The position numbers and the translations under genes were made by a program. A stretch of DNA of 39,841 nucleotides from Phycisphaerae bacterium (lineage in GTDB: Bacteria > Planctomycetota > Phycisphaerae > UBA1845 > PWPN01): the NCBI GenBank assembly GCA_012729395.1, contig JAAYDF010000204.1, forward strand, positions 1 through 39,841, read 5' to 3'. Of this stretch, positions 23,194 through 31,089 are shown piece after piece. Positions within the stretch are counted from its first letter, which is position 1. Each line of letters opens with the position of its first letter. Below the pieces are notes generated by a model. That model did no database searches and was not told the origin of the DNA. It saw only the letters and a list, made by a program, of their open reading frames with translations.

Positions 23194-23810
23194 TGCTGGC
23201 TCTGTTTGAGGCGGAACGACTGGTTGAGCTGGTTGAGGACGGTATCGGTCAGATTGATCTGCGAACTGGCGTAGAGCACCTTCCGCTGCATGATCTTGTC
23301 GCGCACCTCAGCCAGCTTCTCGGATTTGATTTCGATGTCTTCCTGGAAGAGGACCAGGTCGTAGCCCTGTTCCTTTGCCAGTTCTTCGATGGTGGCGAGG
23401 ATTTCGGCGTAGATTTCCTCGGTCATCTGGCGCATCTCGCGGGCGGTCTCTTCGACCCGGACTTTCTTGTAGACGTCGAATTCGACGGTCAGGTTGAGCA
23501 GCTTTTCCTGTCGCTCGAAGTAGTCCTTGCTCTCGGGGTTGAAGTTGGCCAGTTCGGCCTGCAGGGCCTCGATCCGGTCGCGCATGTCCTTGAGCTTGGC
23601 CTCGATCTGCTCCTGGTGCTTGCGGAGCTGGTCGTTGGCCTGCTTGCTGCGCTCGTATTCGGTGAAGACCTTCGAGACGTTCACGACCGCGGTTTTGGTC
23701 GCGTCCGGGCCCGTGCTCGATTGGGCCGTCGTCTGCGGGCCGCTCATCCACAGGACCGCCGCCGCAAACGCCACACCCGCCGCCACTACCATCAACCGGT
23801 CACGCTTCAT
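23190..23810 (-). CDS. Periplasmic chaperone OmpH/Skp family
   Basis: Skp-like proteins hold unfolded outer-membrane proteins in the periplasm. The 206-residue product starts MKRDRLMVVAAGVAFAAAVLW, a signal peptide or membrane anchor, and then has a long coiled-coil (about 60-150, e.g. KQANDQLRKHQEQIEAKLKD), followed by the family C-terminal strand region. I chose the ATG at 23810, seven bases after GGAG; earlier in-frame starts (23816 and 23858) are too close to that site or lack one. It leads the lpx genes, as in many Gram-negative genomes. Confidence 0.88.
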   Translation of the reverse strand: MKRDRLMVVAAGVAFAAAVLWMSGPQTTAQSSTGPDATKTAVVNVSKVFTEYERSKQANDQLRKHQEQIEAKLKDMRDRIEALQAELANFNPESKDYFERQEKLLNLTVEFDVYKKVRVEETAREMRQMTEEIYAEILATIEELAKEQGYDLVLFQEDIEIKSEKLAEVRDKIMQRKVLYASSQINLTDTVLNQLNQSFRLKQSQQ

Positions 23811-23922
23811 CTGCATACTCCAATTCAAGAAGACATACTGGACCGCCACTTGTCGCAAGTTTGAAGTTCGGTTTCCGGGCCTGGAGGTTTGAGCCCCTCG
23901 GCGAGGCCGCGGACCGAAGGCC

Positions 23923-24915
23923 TCATCGTTTCTCCCTCAGTATCACCTCCAGGTAGCTGCAGCCGTCGGAAATCTCGTAGTCCGCCCGTCGCAGTCCCGC
24001 GGGGATCATCACCACGTCGCCGGCTTGGAAGGCCACGCGGTGGCGGTCGTTTCCGATGCGGCCCGCGCCGCCGGTGACGACCCATACCGCGGTGGTCTGC
24101 GTTTCGATCATTCCTGAGGCTCGTGCCGGTTTGAACCGCTTGGCCAGATCGAAGGTCGGAGCGGACGCCAGTCTGGCTTCGGCGTCCGGCGCGACGTGCC
24201 CGACGTTGGCCTGTGCATCGGCTGAGGGGTCGGTGAAATTCAGCGCGTCCAGTGCCTGCTGTACGTGCAGCGTTCGACCCTGGCCTGTTTTGGGGTCCAC
24301 GCGGTTCCAGTCGTAGAGCCGGAAGGTGGTGTCCGAAGGCGTCTGGACCTCGGCGACGACCAGGCCCGCTCCGAGGGCGTGCACCGTGCCGCCGGGCAGA
24401 TAGAACCAGTCACCCACCTTGGCTGGGTGACGGACCATGAGTTCGGCAAGTTTCTGCTCGGCGACCGCCCGCTCCACGTCGTGCGGTCCGACGCCGGCTT
24501 TGAAACCGCGGTAGACGCAGGCGTCCTTGTCGGCGGAGATGACGTACCAGGCTTCGTACTTGGCCCGCACGTCGCCGCCGAGCCGCTGGGCCAGGCGGTA
24601 GTCCGGGTGCACCTGGACCGACAGCACGTCGTTGGCGTCCAGGAACTTGATCAGCAGCGGGAATCGGCCGGCTTCCGGTTCGGCGGAGCCGAGAAGCGCA
24701 TCGCCGAATTCCGCCATCAACTCGTTGAGGGTCCGGCCCGTCAGCGGGCCGTCGGCCACGCGGGATTCGCCTTCGGGCAGGTCGGCCAGGTCCCAACTCT
24801 CCCCGATTGTTCTGTTTTCGGGCAGGTTGCGGCCGAACAGACGCTCGAGGCTCCGTCCGCCCCAGATCCGTTCCTTGTATACCGGCTCGAATTTTACTGC
24901 GGAAATCTCGGCCAT
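23923..24915 (-). CDS. manA: Class I mannose-6-phosphate isomerase
   Basis: This zinc enzyme interconverts fructose-6-phosphate and mannose-6-phosphate. The 330-residue protein (B. subtilis-type length) has the metal ligands Gln101 and His103 (SVQVHPDY), Glu121 (YEAWYVI) and His179 (LPGGTVHALG), and the ending of the active site LYDWNR (about 200-205). I chose the ATG at 24915; a GTG three codons upstream (24924) is possible. It is transcribed toward ompH with a 112-base gap and may supply mannose units for surface sugars. Confidence 0.92.
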   Translation of the reverse strand: MAEISAVKFEPVYKERIWGGRSLERLFGRNLPENRTIGESWDLADLPEGESRVADGPLTGRTLNELMAEFGDALLGSAEPEAGRFPLLIKFLDANDVLSVQVHPDYRLAQRLGGDVRAKYEAWYVISADKDACVYRGFKAGVGPHDVERAVAEQKLAELMVRHPAKVGDWFYLPGGTVHALGAGLVVAEVQTPSDTTFRLYDWNRVDPKTGQGRTLHVQQALDALNFTDPSADAQANVGHVAPDAEARLASAPTFDLAKRFKPARASGMIETQTTAVWVVTGGAGRIGNDRHRVAFQAGDVVMIPAGLRRADYEISDGCSYLEVILREKR

Positions 24916-25177
24916 CTCATGCACGCCAAATAATCCTATGCACCCGCCCAAAGTCCCGACCTCAGAACGGCGTATTATATCCCCGCCGGTTCGCCGCCGA
25001 AAGACCAAACCGACCGCGGGCGGATCGGGTTCGGTCGAGGGGGCGGGTCGACTTCGTTGCGTTGCCGTCGAAAAGGAGTGACTGCGGGAATTAACTTGAC
25101 TGGCTGGTGCGTGCTGGCACAATACGTTTCACACCGTTGTTGAGTTAAGAGACAGTTTTTCAGTTGAGGCAGCACTC

Positions 25178-25309
25178 ATGGCGAGGTTTGCGGGCAGGAT
25201 CGCTCTGGCGGTGTTCCTTGTAAGCTGCGCAGCGGCCTTCATGTTGGTCAGCAAGACGGGCGCGGCGGCTTCGGAGCCCGCCGCCGTCATATCCGCGGCG
25301 CAAAAGTGA
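25178..25309 (+). CDS. Possible small membrane or secreted peptide (43 residues)
   Basis: An ATG frame on the plus strand, convergent with sppA, encodes a short protein with a hydrophobic stretch after a basic start (MARFAGRI, then ALAVFLVSCAAAFMLV), like a signal anchor or lipoprotein signal. The tail is Ala-rich. GAGG lies 9 bases upstream. A TTGACT at 25097 with a weak -10 after it could be the promoter. It may be chance; conservation is unknown. Confidence 0.35.
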   Translation: MARFAGRIALAVFLVSCAAAFMLVSKTGAAASEPAAVISAAQK

Positions 25310-25362
25310 TCGACGGTTGGCCCGGGCCGATGGCGGGTTGACCGAGGGGACTCTCCGTTCCG

Positions 25363-26367
25363 TTACGGCTGCCAGAGGTACATGAAGTGGCCTTGCGAGA
25401 CGAAGGCCTCGGGCAGTCGCAGGTCGATCAGCGGATTGGCTTGGCGTTCGACTTGCGGGTCCGGGATTCGCGAGTAGATTGACCCTCGATAGCCCACCGG
25501 GCGGTGGTACATCACGACCCTGGCGGCGTCCACACCGGCGATCTGCTTGGCCCGATCCAGGGCTTCGTCGAGCGATCCCAATCCGTCGATCAGGCCCAGT
25601 TCGCGGGCGTCGAGCCCGGAGTAGATCGCCCCGTTGGCCAGTTCCTTGACCCGTTCGATTTTCAGGTCGGCCCGCGAGGCGGCCACCACCGCCACGAAAC
25701 CCTCGTAGAACTGATCGATCAGGTGCTGGAACATCTCGCGTTCCCGCGGTTCCATGGGTCGGAAGGGCGAGCCGGCGTCCTTGAGCGGGCCGGACTTGAC
25801 CACGTTGGTATCGACGCCGACCTTTTCGAAGAGGCCCGAGACGTCGAATTTGAGCATGATGACGCCGATGCTGCCGGTCACGCTGGTGGGTTCGGCGCGG
25901 ATCTCGTTGGCGGCACAGGCGACGTAGTAGCCGCCGGAGGCGCCCACGTCGAGGATCTGGGCGATCACCGGCTTGCCCGGATAGCCGTCGGCCCCGTTGC
26001 GGAGCCTGGCCACCTCGTGATAGATGATGTCGCTGGCGGTGACGGAGCCGCCCGGCGAGTTGATCCGGAGCACCACGGCTTTGACCCACGGGTCGGTCGC
26101 CGCTTTTCGCAGTTTTTCGACGGCCAGAGCGGTGGGGTTTTCACCCGCGCCGAGCAGGGAGCTTTCGCGGGCATTGACGATCAGGCCTTCGATATCGACC
26201 AGGGCGATCTTCGGCAGGAGGATGCCCGGGTCTCTTCGCACCGTGGTTTCGGCGAGCTCTTCGCTGGCCGGGATCGGCGTGATCTTGTACGCCGTTGGTC
26301 CGCAGCCGCTGAGCACCGCCGTTACCGCCAGCACCACCATCAGTAACAGGAATGTTCTTCCCGACAT
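25363..26367 (-). CDS. sppA: Signal peptide peptidase SppA-like lipoprotein (peptidase S49)
   Basis: The 334-residue protein has a lipoprotein signal (AVLSGC, Cys22), so it is probably anchored in the membrane with its catalytic part outside the cytoplasm. The S49 Ser-Lys pair is present: Ser144 (VGASGGYYVACAA) and Lys196 (SGPLKDAGSPFRP), plus the family INSPGGSVTASD segment (about 103-113). It would degrade leftover signal peptides or membrane fragments. The C-terminal tail of about 60 residues is not recognisable. It is followed upstream by the MazG-like gene only 9 bases away. Confidence 0.9.
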   Translation of the reverse strand: MSGRTFLLLMVVLAVTAVLSGCGPTAYKITPIPASEELAETTVRRDPGILLPKIALVDIEGLIVNARESSLLGAGENPTALAVEKLRKAATDPWVKAVVLRINSPGGSVTASDIIYHEVARLRNGADGYPGKPVIAQILDVGASGGYYVACAANEIRAEPTSVTGSIGVIMLKFDVSGLFEKVGVDTNVVKSGPLKDAGSPFRPMEPREREMFQHLIDQFYEGFVAVVAASRADLKIERVKELANGAIYSGLDARELGLIDGLGSLDEALDRAKQIAGVDAARVVMYHRPVGYRGSIYSRIPDPQVERQANPLIDLRLPEAFVSQGHFMYLWQP

Positions 26368-26376
26368 CGTCGCTCC

Positions 26377-26670
26377 TTACGGTTTTTCCTGGCAGGTGCA
26401 GATCATCTTGCCGCATCCGGGGCATCCGGTTCCGTACTTGGCCTCGACCGCCGCGTTCATGTCCACCCCGGCCACATTGGCGAGCGTGGCTAGCCAGGCC
26501 AGGACGTCGGCGAACTCCTTAGCCTGCTCTTCGCGGGTGCCTTCGCCCAGGGCCGAGGCCAGCTCGCCGATCTCTTCGACGAACCACAGGAACGTGCCCG
26601 AGACCCCGCGACGGCGGTCTTTTTCGGAGTACATCCGGTCAATCAGCTTCTGAAACTCGCGTATGTCCAT
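26377..26670 (-). CDS. MazG-like nucleotide pyrophosphohydrolase with a Cys-rich tail
   Basis: The 97-residue protein has the MazG helical core with its metal-binding acidic motif (FLWFVEEIGELASALGEG, then EEQAKEFADVLAWLATLAN), which hydrolyses non-canonical or excess NTPs. The C-terminus adds a Cys cluster (GCPGCGKMICTCQ: C-x2-C-x5-C-x-C), a possible small zinc site. The start MDIREFQKL at 26670 is preferred over the longer frame. It is nine bases from sppA and probably in its transcript. Confidence 0.85.
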   Translation of the reverse strand: MDIREFQKLIDRMYSEKDRRRGVSGTFLWFVEEIGELASALGEGTREEQAKEFADVLAWLATLANVAGVDMNAAVEAKYGTGCPGCGKMICTCQEKP

Positions 26671-26765
26671 GAACCACCCGTTTGAAACCTCTGGTCGTGC
26701 GTGCCTGTCATCCGGGAACCTCAATCATTGCGGCTGGACCGTAGGAAAGCAAGCAAGGAGTGCAA

Positions 26766-26792
26766 ACACCGGCCGCGTCGGTCGGCCGGTGT
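26766..26792 (-). terminator. Likely terminator after the PEP-CTERM gene
   Basis: ACACCGGCC and GGCCGGTGT form a perfect 9-bp stem with a 9-base loop, followed on the minus strand by a pyrimidine-rich TTTGCACTCCTTGC tract. It lies about 55 bases after the stop of the PEP-CTERM gene. The 26671-26846 gap shows nothing else of note. Confidence 0.55.
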
Positions 26793-26846
26793 CGGTCTGG
26801 TCATTCCTGAACGGAAGGATGTGGCAGGCGTTGGGCCACCGGAATG

Positions 26847-27377
26847 CTAGCGTGGTTTGCGGACCAAGCCCAGCACGCCCAGTGCCACGAGGGCGACCGT
26901 TGCCGGTTCAGGCAACTCGACGATGCTCAGCGTCAAGCTGTAAATCCCGGTGGAGGAATGGCTTCCGTCAAATTCGGGATCGCCGGCGCCGGTGACCCCG
27001 AGGTAGTAGACGCCGGTCTGCGAGGCGGCGAACTGGATGGCCGATCCGAGCCCGCTGCCCAGGTTATCGTCGAAGACCAGTTGGGTTCCATCCGAGAGGA
27101 ACAGCGCCATCAACGTGTCCGGGGCGGTAAACATGATGCTCATGGGCGTGGTAATGGCGGTGAAGGTCTCGCCCGCGTTCAGGTTGATGGCGAAGAAGTC
27201 CACGTCGTTGGTCGAGTCGAGGGTCAGGACACCCACATCCGACCACGAGGGCGAGCCTCGAGTGATGAGATTCGCCTGGCCGATCGTCTCATTGGGAGAA
27301 GCCTCCATGAACGACGCCAGACAGGGGGAAGCGACAAAAACGGAAAAACACAGCGCAGTTCGTAACGTTGCCCTCAT
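26847..27377 (-). CDS. PEP-CTERM secreted protein with a PPC-like beta domain
   Basis: The 176-residue protein has a signal peptide (about 1-21), a domain resembling the bacterial pre-peptidase C-terminal fold (segments such as NDVDFFAINLNAGETFTA and GVYYLGVTGAGDPEFDG) and a PEP-CTERM sorting end: LPEPATVALVALGVLGLVRKPR in outline (Pro-Glu-Pro, hydrophobic helix, basic tail). Such proteins are cut by an exosortase and attached to the surface or matrix. No exosortase is in the window. There is no enzymatic motif, so a structural or binding role is likely. Confidence 0.88.
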   Translation of the reverse strand: MRATLRTALCFSVFVASPCLASFMEASPNETIGQANLITRGSPSWSDVGVLTLDSTNDVDFFAINLNAGETFTAITTPMSIMFTAPDTLMALFLSDGTQLVFDDNLGSGLGSAIQFAASQTGVYYLGVTGAGDPEFDGSHSSTGIYSLTLSIVELPEPATVALVALGVLGLVRKPR

Positions 27378-27468
27378 CTCTCTCTGCCTCCAAAAATGCC
27401 CGGGGGTCCGGGCGTCTCTCCATGTTCCGGAGCAAATTATACTTCAGAACTCCGTCGCATGCAAGAGT

Positions 27469-27496
27469 TTTTCGGCGGCCTGCCCGGTTGTCTTTA
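27469..27496 (-). promoter_or_regulatory. Weak candidate sigma-28-type promoter for the PEP-CTERM gene
   Basis: On the minus strand TAAAGACA (27496-27489) and GCCGAAAA (27476-27469) are 12 bases apart, one more than the FliA consensus spacing. The site is about 90 bases upstream of the PEP-CTERM start. The -10 half lacks the usual GATAA ending, so this is only suggestive. Confidence 0.3.
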
Positions 27497-27625
27497 GCTT
27501 TTTTTCTAAACGACGGTGGCAGCGGGTATTACAGCCAGACAAATCCTCCGGCGACGGTTGCCGTTTGACCTTGCATCGGCTCGGCGGCGGTCTTAGAATC
27601 GGGTATCCGAACTGGAGGTCCGCCA

Positions 27626-28480
27626 ATGCCGCTGCACGAACGCCTTACGCTCCGCGAATTCCGTCGAAAGGCCCGCGAGGGCGAGAAGATCACGATGCTG
27701 GCCCTCTACGACTATGCCCTGGCCCACCTAGCCCAGGAGGCGGCGATCGACGGGATCATCGTCGGCGACTCGGTGGCCCAGCAGGTCTACGGCCACACCA
27801 ACACGCTCAAGGCGACGATGGACATGATGGTCCGCCACACCCAGGCGGTGCGGCGGGGCGGGCCGAACCTGTTTGTCATTGCGGACATGCCGTACATGAG
27901 CTATCAGCCGAGCGTCGAGGCTGCGGTGCGCAACGCGGGTCGGTTCATGGCTGAGGGCGAAGCCGACGCGGTGAAGTTTGAGGGCGGGACCAACGTGGTC
28001 GAGAAGCTGGCGGCGGTGATCGCGGCTGGGATTCCGGTGGTCGGGCACCTAGGTTTTACGCCGCAGTCCGCCGCGATGGCGGGCGGGACGATCGTTCAGG
28101 CCCGTGAAGCGGATTTTGCCGTCCGGCTGGTCCGAGAGGCGGTCGAACTGGACCGTGCGGGGGTGAGCCTGTTGATCCTCGAGTGTGTTCCCCCAGCGGT
28201 GACCGACGAGGTCGTCAAGCGTTTGAGCATCCCGGTGATCGGGATCGGCAGCGGCCCGTCGTGCCACGGCGTGGTTCTGCTGGCCGGGGACATTCTGGGG
28301 CTGACTCCCGGCCGGAGCCCTGGTTTCGTCAAGAAATACGCCGATCTGGCCGGGCCCGTGGCCGACGCCTTCCGTCGGTACGCCGCCGAGGTTCGTGGCG
28401 GCGACTATCCCGCCGTTCAGCAGTGCTACGGCATGAAGGACCAGGAGCGGGACGCATTTCTCCGGCAGCTTCAGGACTGA
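27626..28480 (+). CDS. panB: 3-methyl-2-oxobutanoate hydroxymethyltransferase PanB
   Basis: PanB makes ketopantoate, the first step of pantothenate synthesis. The 284-residue protein has the expected motifs: MLALYDYALAHLAQEA (25-40), IIVGDSVAQQVYGHTNTL (Asp of the metal site), VIADMPYMSY, KFEGG, VVGHLGFTPQS and the C-terminal GDILGLTPG with FVKKYADL. Length and order are normal. It stands alone on the plus strand, divergent from the PEP-CTERM gene. The family resemblance is clear, though some positions (for instance YGHTNTL for the common GYDST) are unusual. Confidence 0.92.
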   Translation: MPLHERLTLREFRRKAREGEKITMLALYDYALAHLAQEAAIDGIIVGDSVAQQVYGHTNTLKATMDMMVRHTQAVRRGGPNLFVIADMPYMSYQPSVEAAVRNAGRFMAEGEADAVKFEGGTNVVEKLAAVIAAGIPVVGHLGFTPQSAAMAGGTIVQAREADFAVRLVREAVELDRAGVSLLILECVPPAVTDEVVKRLSIPVIGIGSGPSCHGVVLLAGDILGLTPGRSPGFVKKYADLAGPVADAFRRYAAEVRGGDYPAVQQCYGMKDQERDAFLRQLQD

Positions 28481-28691
28481 TATTCCTGTTAGCCTGCTAA
28501 TACCGGTGTGCCAGGACTCTCGGCCAGATCCCTCTGGCTTATAGGACGGTCCCGGTTCGACTTCGCCTCTTGGGGCCGGGACGGTGCCCGGAGTCGGTGT
28601 GTATTTGTAATTATTATTAAGCGCGAATCAGAATCACTTGGGAAATGGTGTTAACAAGCGGGGCGGCGAAGTTAACTGTGCAGTGACGGTG

Positions 28692-28718
28692 TAAAGTCAT
28701 TCCTCAAGCAGCCGAGTG
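28692..28718 (+). promoter_or_regulatory. Sigma-28 (FliA)-type promoter for the chemoreceptor gene
   Basis: TAAAGTCA (28692-28699), an 11-base spacer and GCCGAGTG (28711-28718) match the FliA plan TAAAGTTT-N11-GCCGATAA at 11 of 16 positions, including the conserved TAAAGT and GCCGA cores and exact spacing. It lies 128 bases upstream of the chemoreceptor start. The rest of the 28481-28845 gap holds an imperfect GC-rich hairpin after panB (about 28540-28580) and no gene. Confidence 0.6.
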
Positions 28719-28845
28719 ATTCACTGGCGATCCGACACAACTGGTTGGGGTATCACATCATTGAGGGGGATTGCCGTCGGCAGAGGGACTCGCGCTGCGT
28801 GTGCGCGGAGCCGATGGGTAGTCGATTTGATGGAGGAAACGCACC

Positions 28846-30777
28846 GTGTTCAAGAACCTGAAGCTGTCGATGAAAATGGCGGGAGGATTTGGGGTTCTGG
28901 TGGTGATCGCGGCTGTTCTTGGGTTGACCGGTTGGTGGGGCTTAAGCGGCGTGTCGCAGAACGTGGGTTTTTACGACCAGGGCAACGTCTGTCTTGAGAA
29001 GATCAACAAGTGTGGATACCTGCGTCGGGATTTCACGATTCGCGGGTTCGAGAAATTCGGCGGCGAGGGGAAGGATGCCTCGGAGCAGTGGCTGAGCGTC
29101 TACGACGAGCTGGCCAAGGATCTGCAGTTGCTTACGGTCGAGGAAGGGCTTTCGACGGAGGGTCGTGAGCTGGCCAAGGCCGGACTGGCCAGCGGCGAGC
29201 AGTACAAACAGGCATTCGGTTTGCAGATCTCCAGTCGGAAGGCGAAGGACGATGCCTTTGCCGAGTGGGGCAAGGTCGGCTGGGACGTGACCAAGATCAT
29301 TGAGGAGACGACTCAGCAGGTGATCGCGCCGAAGCGGGATGCGGCTGAGCAGTCGAAGGACGCGGAGGCGATCATCCAATGGTCGAAGATCGCCTCGGGT
29401 CTGGACGAGCAGTTCATCCAGCCGTTTTTGCTGCTTCGGGTCTGCGCGGTTTACCTGCTGGCGACGGATGCGGACAAGCAGTGGGAGGCTTACGGCCAGC
29501 AGTTGACGAAGGTCGGAGAGGGCCTGGCCCAGTGGGGGCGGACGGTCAAGGGCGACGCCGAGCTGGAGCAGGTGGCGACGCGTCTGGGCCAGTGCGTCGA
29601 GCAGTACCAAGCCTCCGGGAAGAAGTATTGGAACGGCGTGCTCGATCAGCGCCGGGCCGACCAGGAGATGGTCACCAGCGCCACGTCGGTGATGGACTCG
29701 ATCGGCGGCCTTCAGACGACGCTCAAGGCGTCGATGGATTCGATCACCGCGTGGGCCAACACCGCGATGACGTTGCTGACGATCGGCGGCATCGTGGTGG
29801 GCGTGGTGATGGCGTTCCTGATTACGCGGAGCATCGTCAAGCCGATCAACCGCGTGATTGCCGGACTGACCTCGGGCGCCGAGCAGGTGGCGGCGGCGTC
29901 GGGCCAGGTCTCCCAGTCCAGCCAGCAAATGGCTGAGGGCGCCAGCGAACAGGCGTCGAGCCTGGAGGAGACCAGTTCCTCGCTCGAGGAGCTGACGAGC
30001 ATGACCAAGCAGAACGCCGAGAACGCCCGGCAGGCCAGTTCGATGTCGACCGAGGTGGGCGAGTCGGCCGGCCGCGGCGGCGATGCGATGACGCGGATGA
30101 GCGAGGCGATCAACAAGATCAAGACCTCATCGGACCAGACGGCCAAGATACTCAAGACGATCGACGAGATCGCGTTCCAGACCAACCTGCTGGCCCTTAA
30201 CGCCGCGGTGGAAGCCGCGCGGGCGGGCGAGGCGGGCAAAGGTTTCGCCGTGGTGGCTGAGGAAGTCCGGAACCTGGCCCAGCGGTCGGCGGAGGCGGCC
30301 AAGAATACCGCTTCGCTGATCGAGGACGCCCAGAAGAACGCGGAGAACGGCGTGTCGGTGTCCGAAGAGGTGGCCTCGATGCTCAAGGAGATCATCGAGG
30401 GCGTGGGCAACGTCACCCGGTTGGTCGGCGAAGTTTCGTCGGCCTCCGATCAGCAGGCCCAGGGCATCGACCAGATCAATACGGCGGTCGCGCAGATGGA
30501 CAAGGTGACCCAGTCGAACGCGGCCAACGCTGAGGAAAGCGCCTCGGCCTCGGAGGAACTCTCAGCCCAGGCGGTGGAACTGACCGAGATGGTGGGGGCG
30601 CTGGTCCAGATCGTCGAGGGCAGCAAAGCCCAGCGAGGTACGGGTCAGGGCAAGGCGCTTCGTCCGGCCGCCGAAGCCAGGAAGACGGTTTCGCCGCGGC
30701 GCAGCGTGGCGTCCCCGAAGGCGACGAGCGGAGTGGGTGAAGACCACCATACCGATCCGGGCATGGGCGATTTCTAG
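28846..30777 (+). CDS. Methyl-accepting chemotaxis protein
   Basis: The 643-residue receptor has a first membrane helix (about 14-33), a large helical periplasmic sensor domain of about 270 residues (long, possibly HBM-like), a second helix (about 306-327), and a cytoplasmic signalling coiled-coil. The highly conserved hairpin tip is [20 protein letters not shown] in type (about 440-460). The HAMP region is short and degenerate ([13 protein letters not shown]). No CheR-binding pentapeptide is at the C-terminus, which is a Pro/Arg/Ser tail. The start is GTG after TGGAGGAAA. The ligand is unknown. Confidence 0.92.
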   Translation: MFKNLKLSMKMAGGFGVLVVIAAVLGLTGWWGLSGVSQNVGFYDQGNVCLEKINKCGYLRRDFTIRGFEKFGGEGKDASEQWLSVYDELAKDLQLLTVEEGLSTEGRELAKAGLASGEQYKQAFGLQISSRKAKDDAFAEWGKVGWDVTKIIEETTQQVIAPKRDAAEQSKDAEAIIQWSKIASGLDEQFIQPFLLLRVCAVYLLATDADKQWEAYGQQLTKVGEGLAQWGRTVKGDAELEQVATRLGQCVEQYQASGKKYWNGVLDQRRADQEMVTSATSVMDSIGGLQTTLKASMDSITAWANTAMTLLTIGGIVVGVVMAFLITRSIVKPINRVIAGLTSGAEQVAAASGQVSQSSQQMAEGASEQASSLEETSSSLEELTSMTKQNAENARQASSMSTEVGESAGRGGDAMTRMSEAINKIKTSSDQTAKILKTIDEIAFQTNLLALNAAVEAARAGEAGKGFAVVAEEVRNLAQRSAEAAKNTASLIEDAQKNAENGVSVSEEVASMLKEIIEGVGNVTRLVGEVSSASDQQAQGIDQINTAVAQMDKVTQSNAANAEESASASEELSAQAVELTEMVGALVQIVEGSKAQRGTGQGKALRPAAEARKTVSPRRSVASPKATSGVGEDHHTDPGMGDF

Positions 30778-30799
30778 TCTTCCCGAATCACCCCGGACG

Positions 30800-30834
30800 A
30801 AAGGGGCGGAGTTTTTGGCGTCTCCGCCCCTTTT
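30800..30834 (+). terminator. Intrinsic terminator of the chemoreceptor gene
   Basis: AAAGGGGCGGAG and CTCCGCCCCTTT form a perfect 12-bp stem with a 10-base loop, ending in TTTT. It begins 22 bases after the chemoreceptor stop. Confidence 0.9.
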
Positions 30835-30851
30835 GCTTTCGCCTATGAAAT

Positions 30852-30880
30852 AGGGCGCTCGGGTCCAGCCCGAGCGCCCT
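30852..30880. terminator. Second hairpin, probably the terminator of the convergent lipoprotein operon
   Basis: AGGGCGCTCGGG and CCCGAGCGCCCT form a perfect 12-bp stem with a TCCAG loop. It lies 24 bases beyond the stop of the minus-strand operon and is followed on that strand by ATTTC. It could act in both directions. Confidence 0.75.
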
Positions 30881-30904
30881 GTTCCTGTTTTGTGAAAGCG
30901 TGGA

Positions 30905-31069
30905 CTATTCGACCACCGGCCCTTCGTCCACGACCACGTCCTTCTGGATCGTTTCCTGGTGGACGTGGCGTTCGCGTTTGGGCTCGCAGCCGGTGAGGGC
31001 GGCGACGCCCACCACCAGCACGGTCGAGACCACCATCGTCATCATTACGCGGATCAGTTTCTCGGCCAT
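30905..31069 (-). CDS. Small lipoprotein (54 residues), third gene of the LPP20/CsgG-like operon
   Basis: The frame reads MAEKLIRVMMTMVVSTVLVV, then GVAALTGCEPKRERHVHQE and an acidic end (DVVVDEGPVVE). The LTGC lipobox gives a mature lipopeptide of about 27 residues starting at Cys28. AAAGGAG lies upstream at normal spacing, and the gap to the preceding LPP20 gene is 20 bases, so it is the last gene of the operon. I know no named family; size and charge resemble small outer-membrane lipoproteins. Confidence 0.75.
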   Translation of the reverse strand: MAEKLIRVMMTMVVSTVLVVGVAALTGCEPKRERHVHQETIQKDVVVDEGPVVE

Positions 31070-31089
31070 CGTATACTCCTTTCCGTTTT

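Noticed and set aside
28540-28580. Hairpin after panB as a terminator
   Set aside because: The stem has a mismatch, the loop is about 20 bases and there is no T-run, so it is not a convincing intrinsic terminator.
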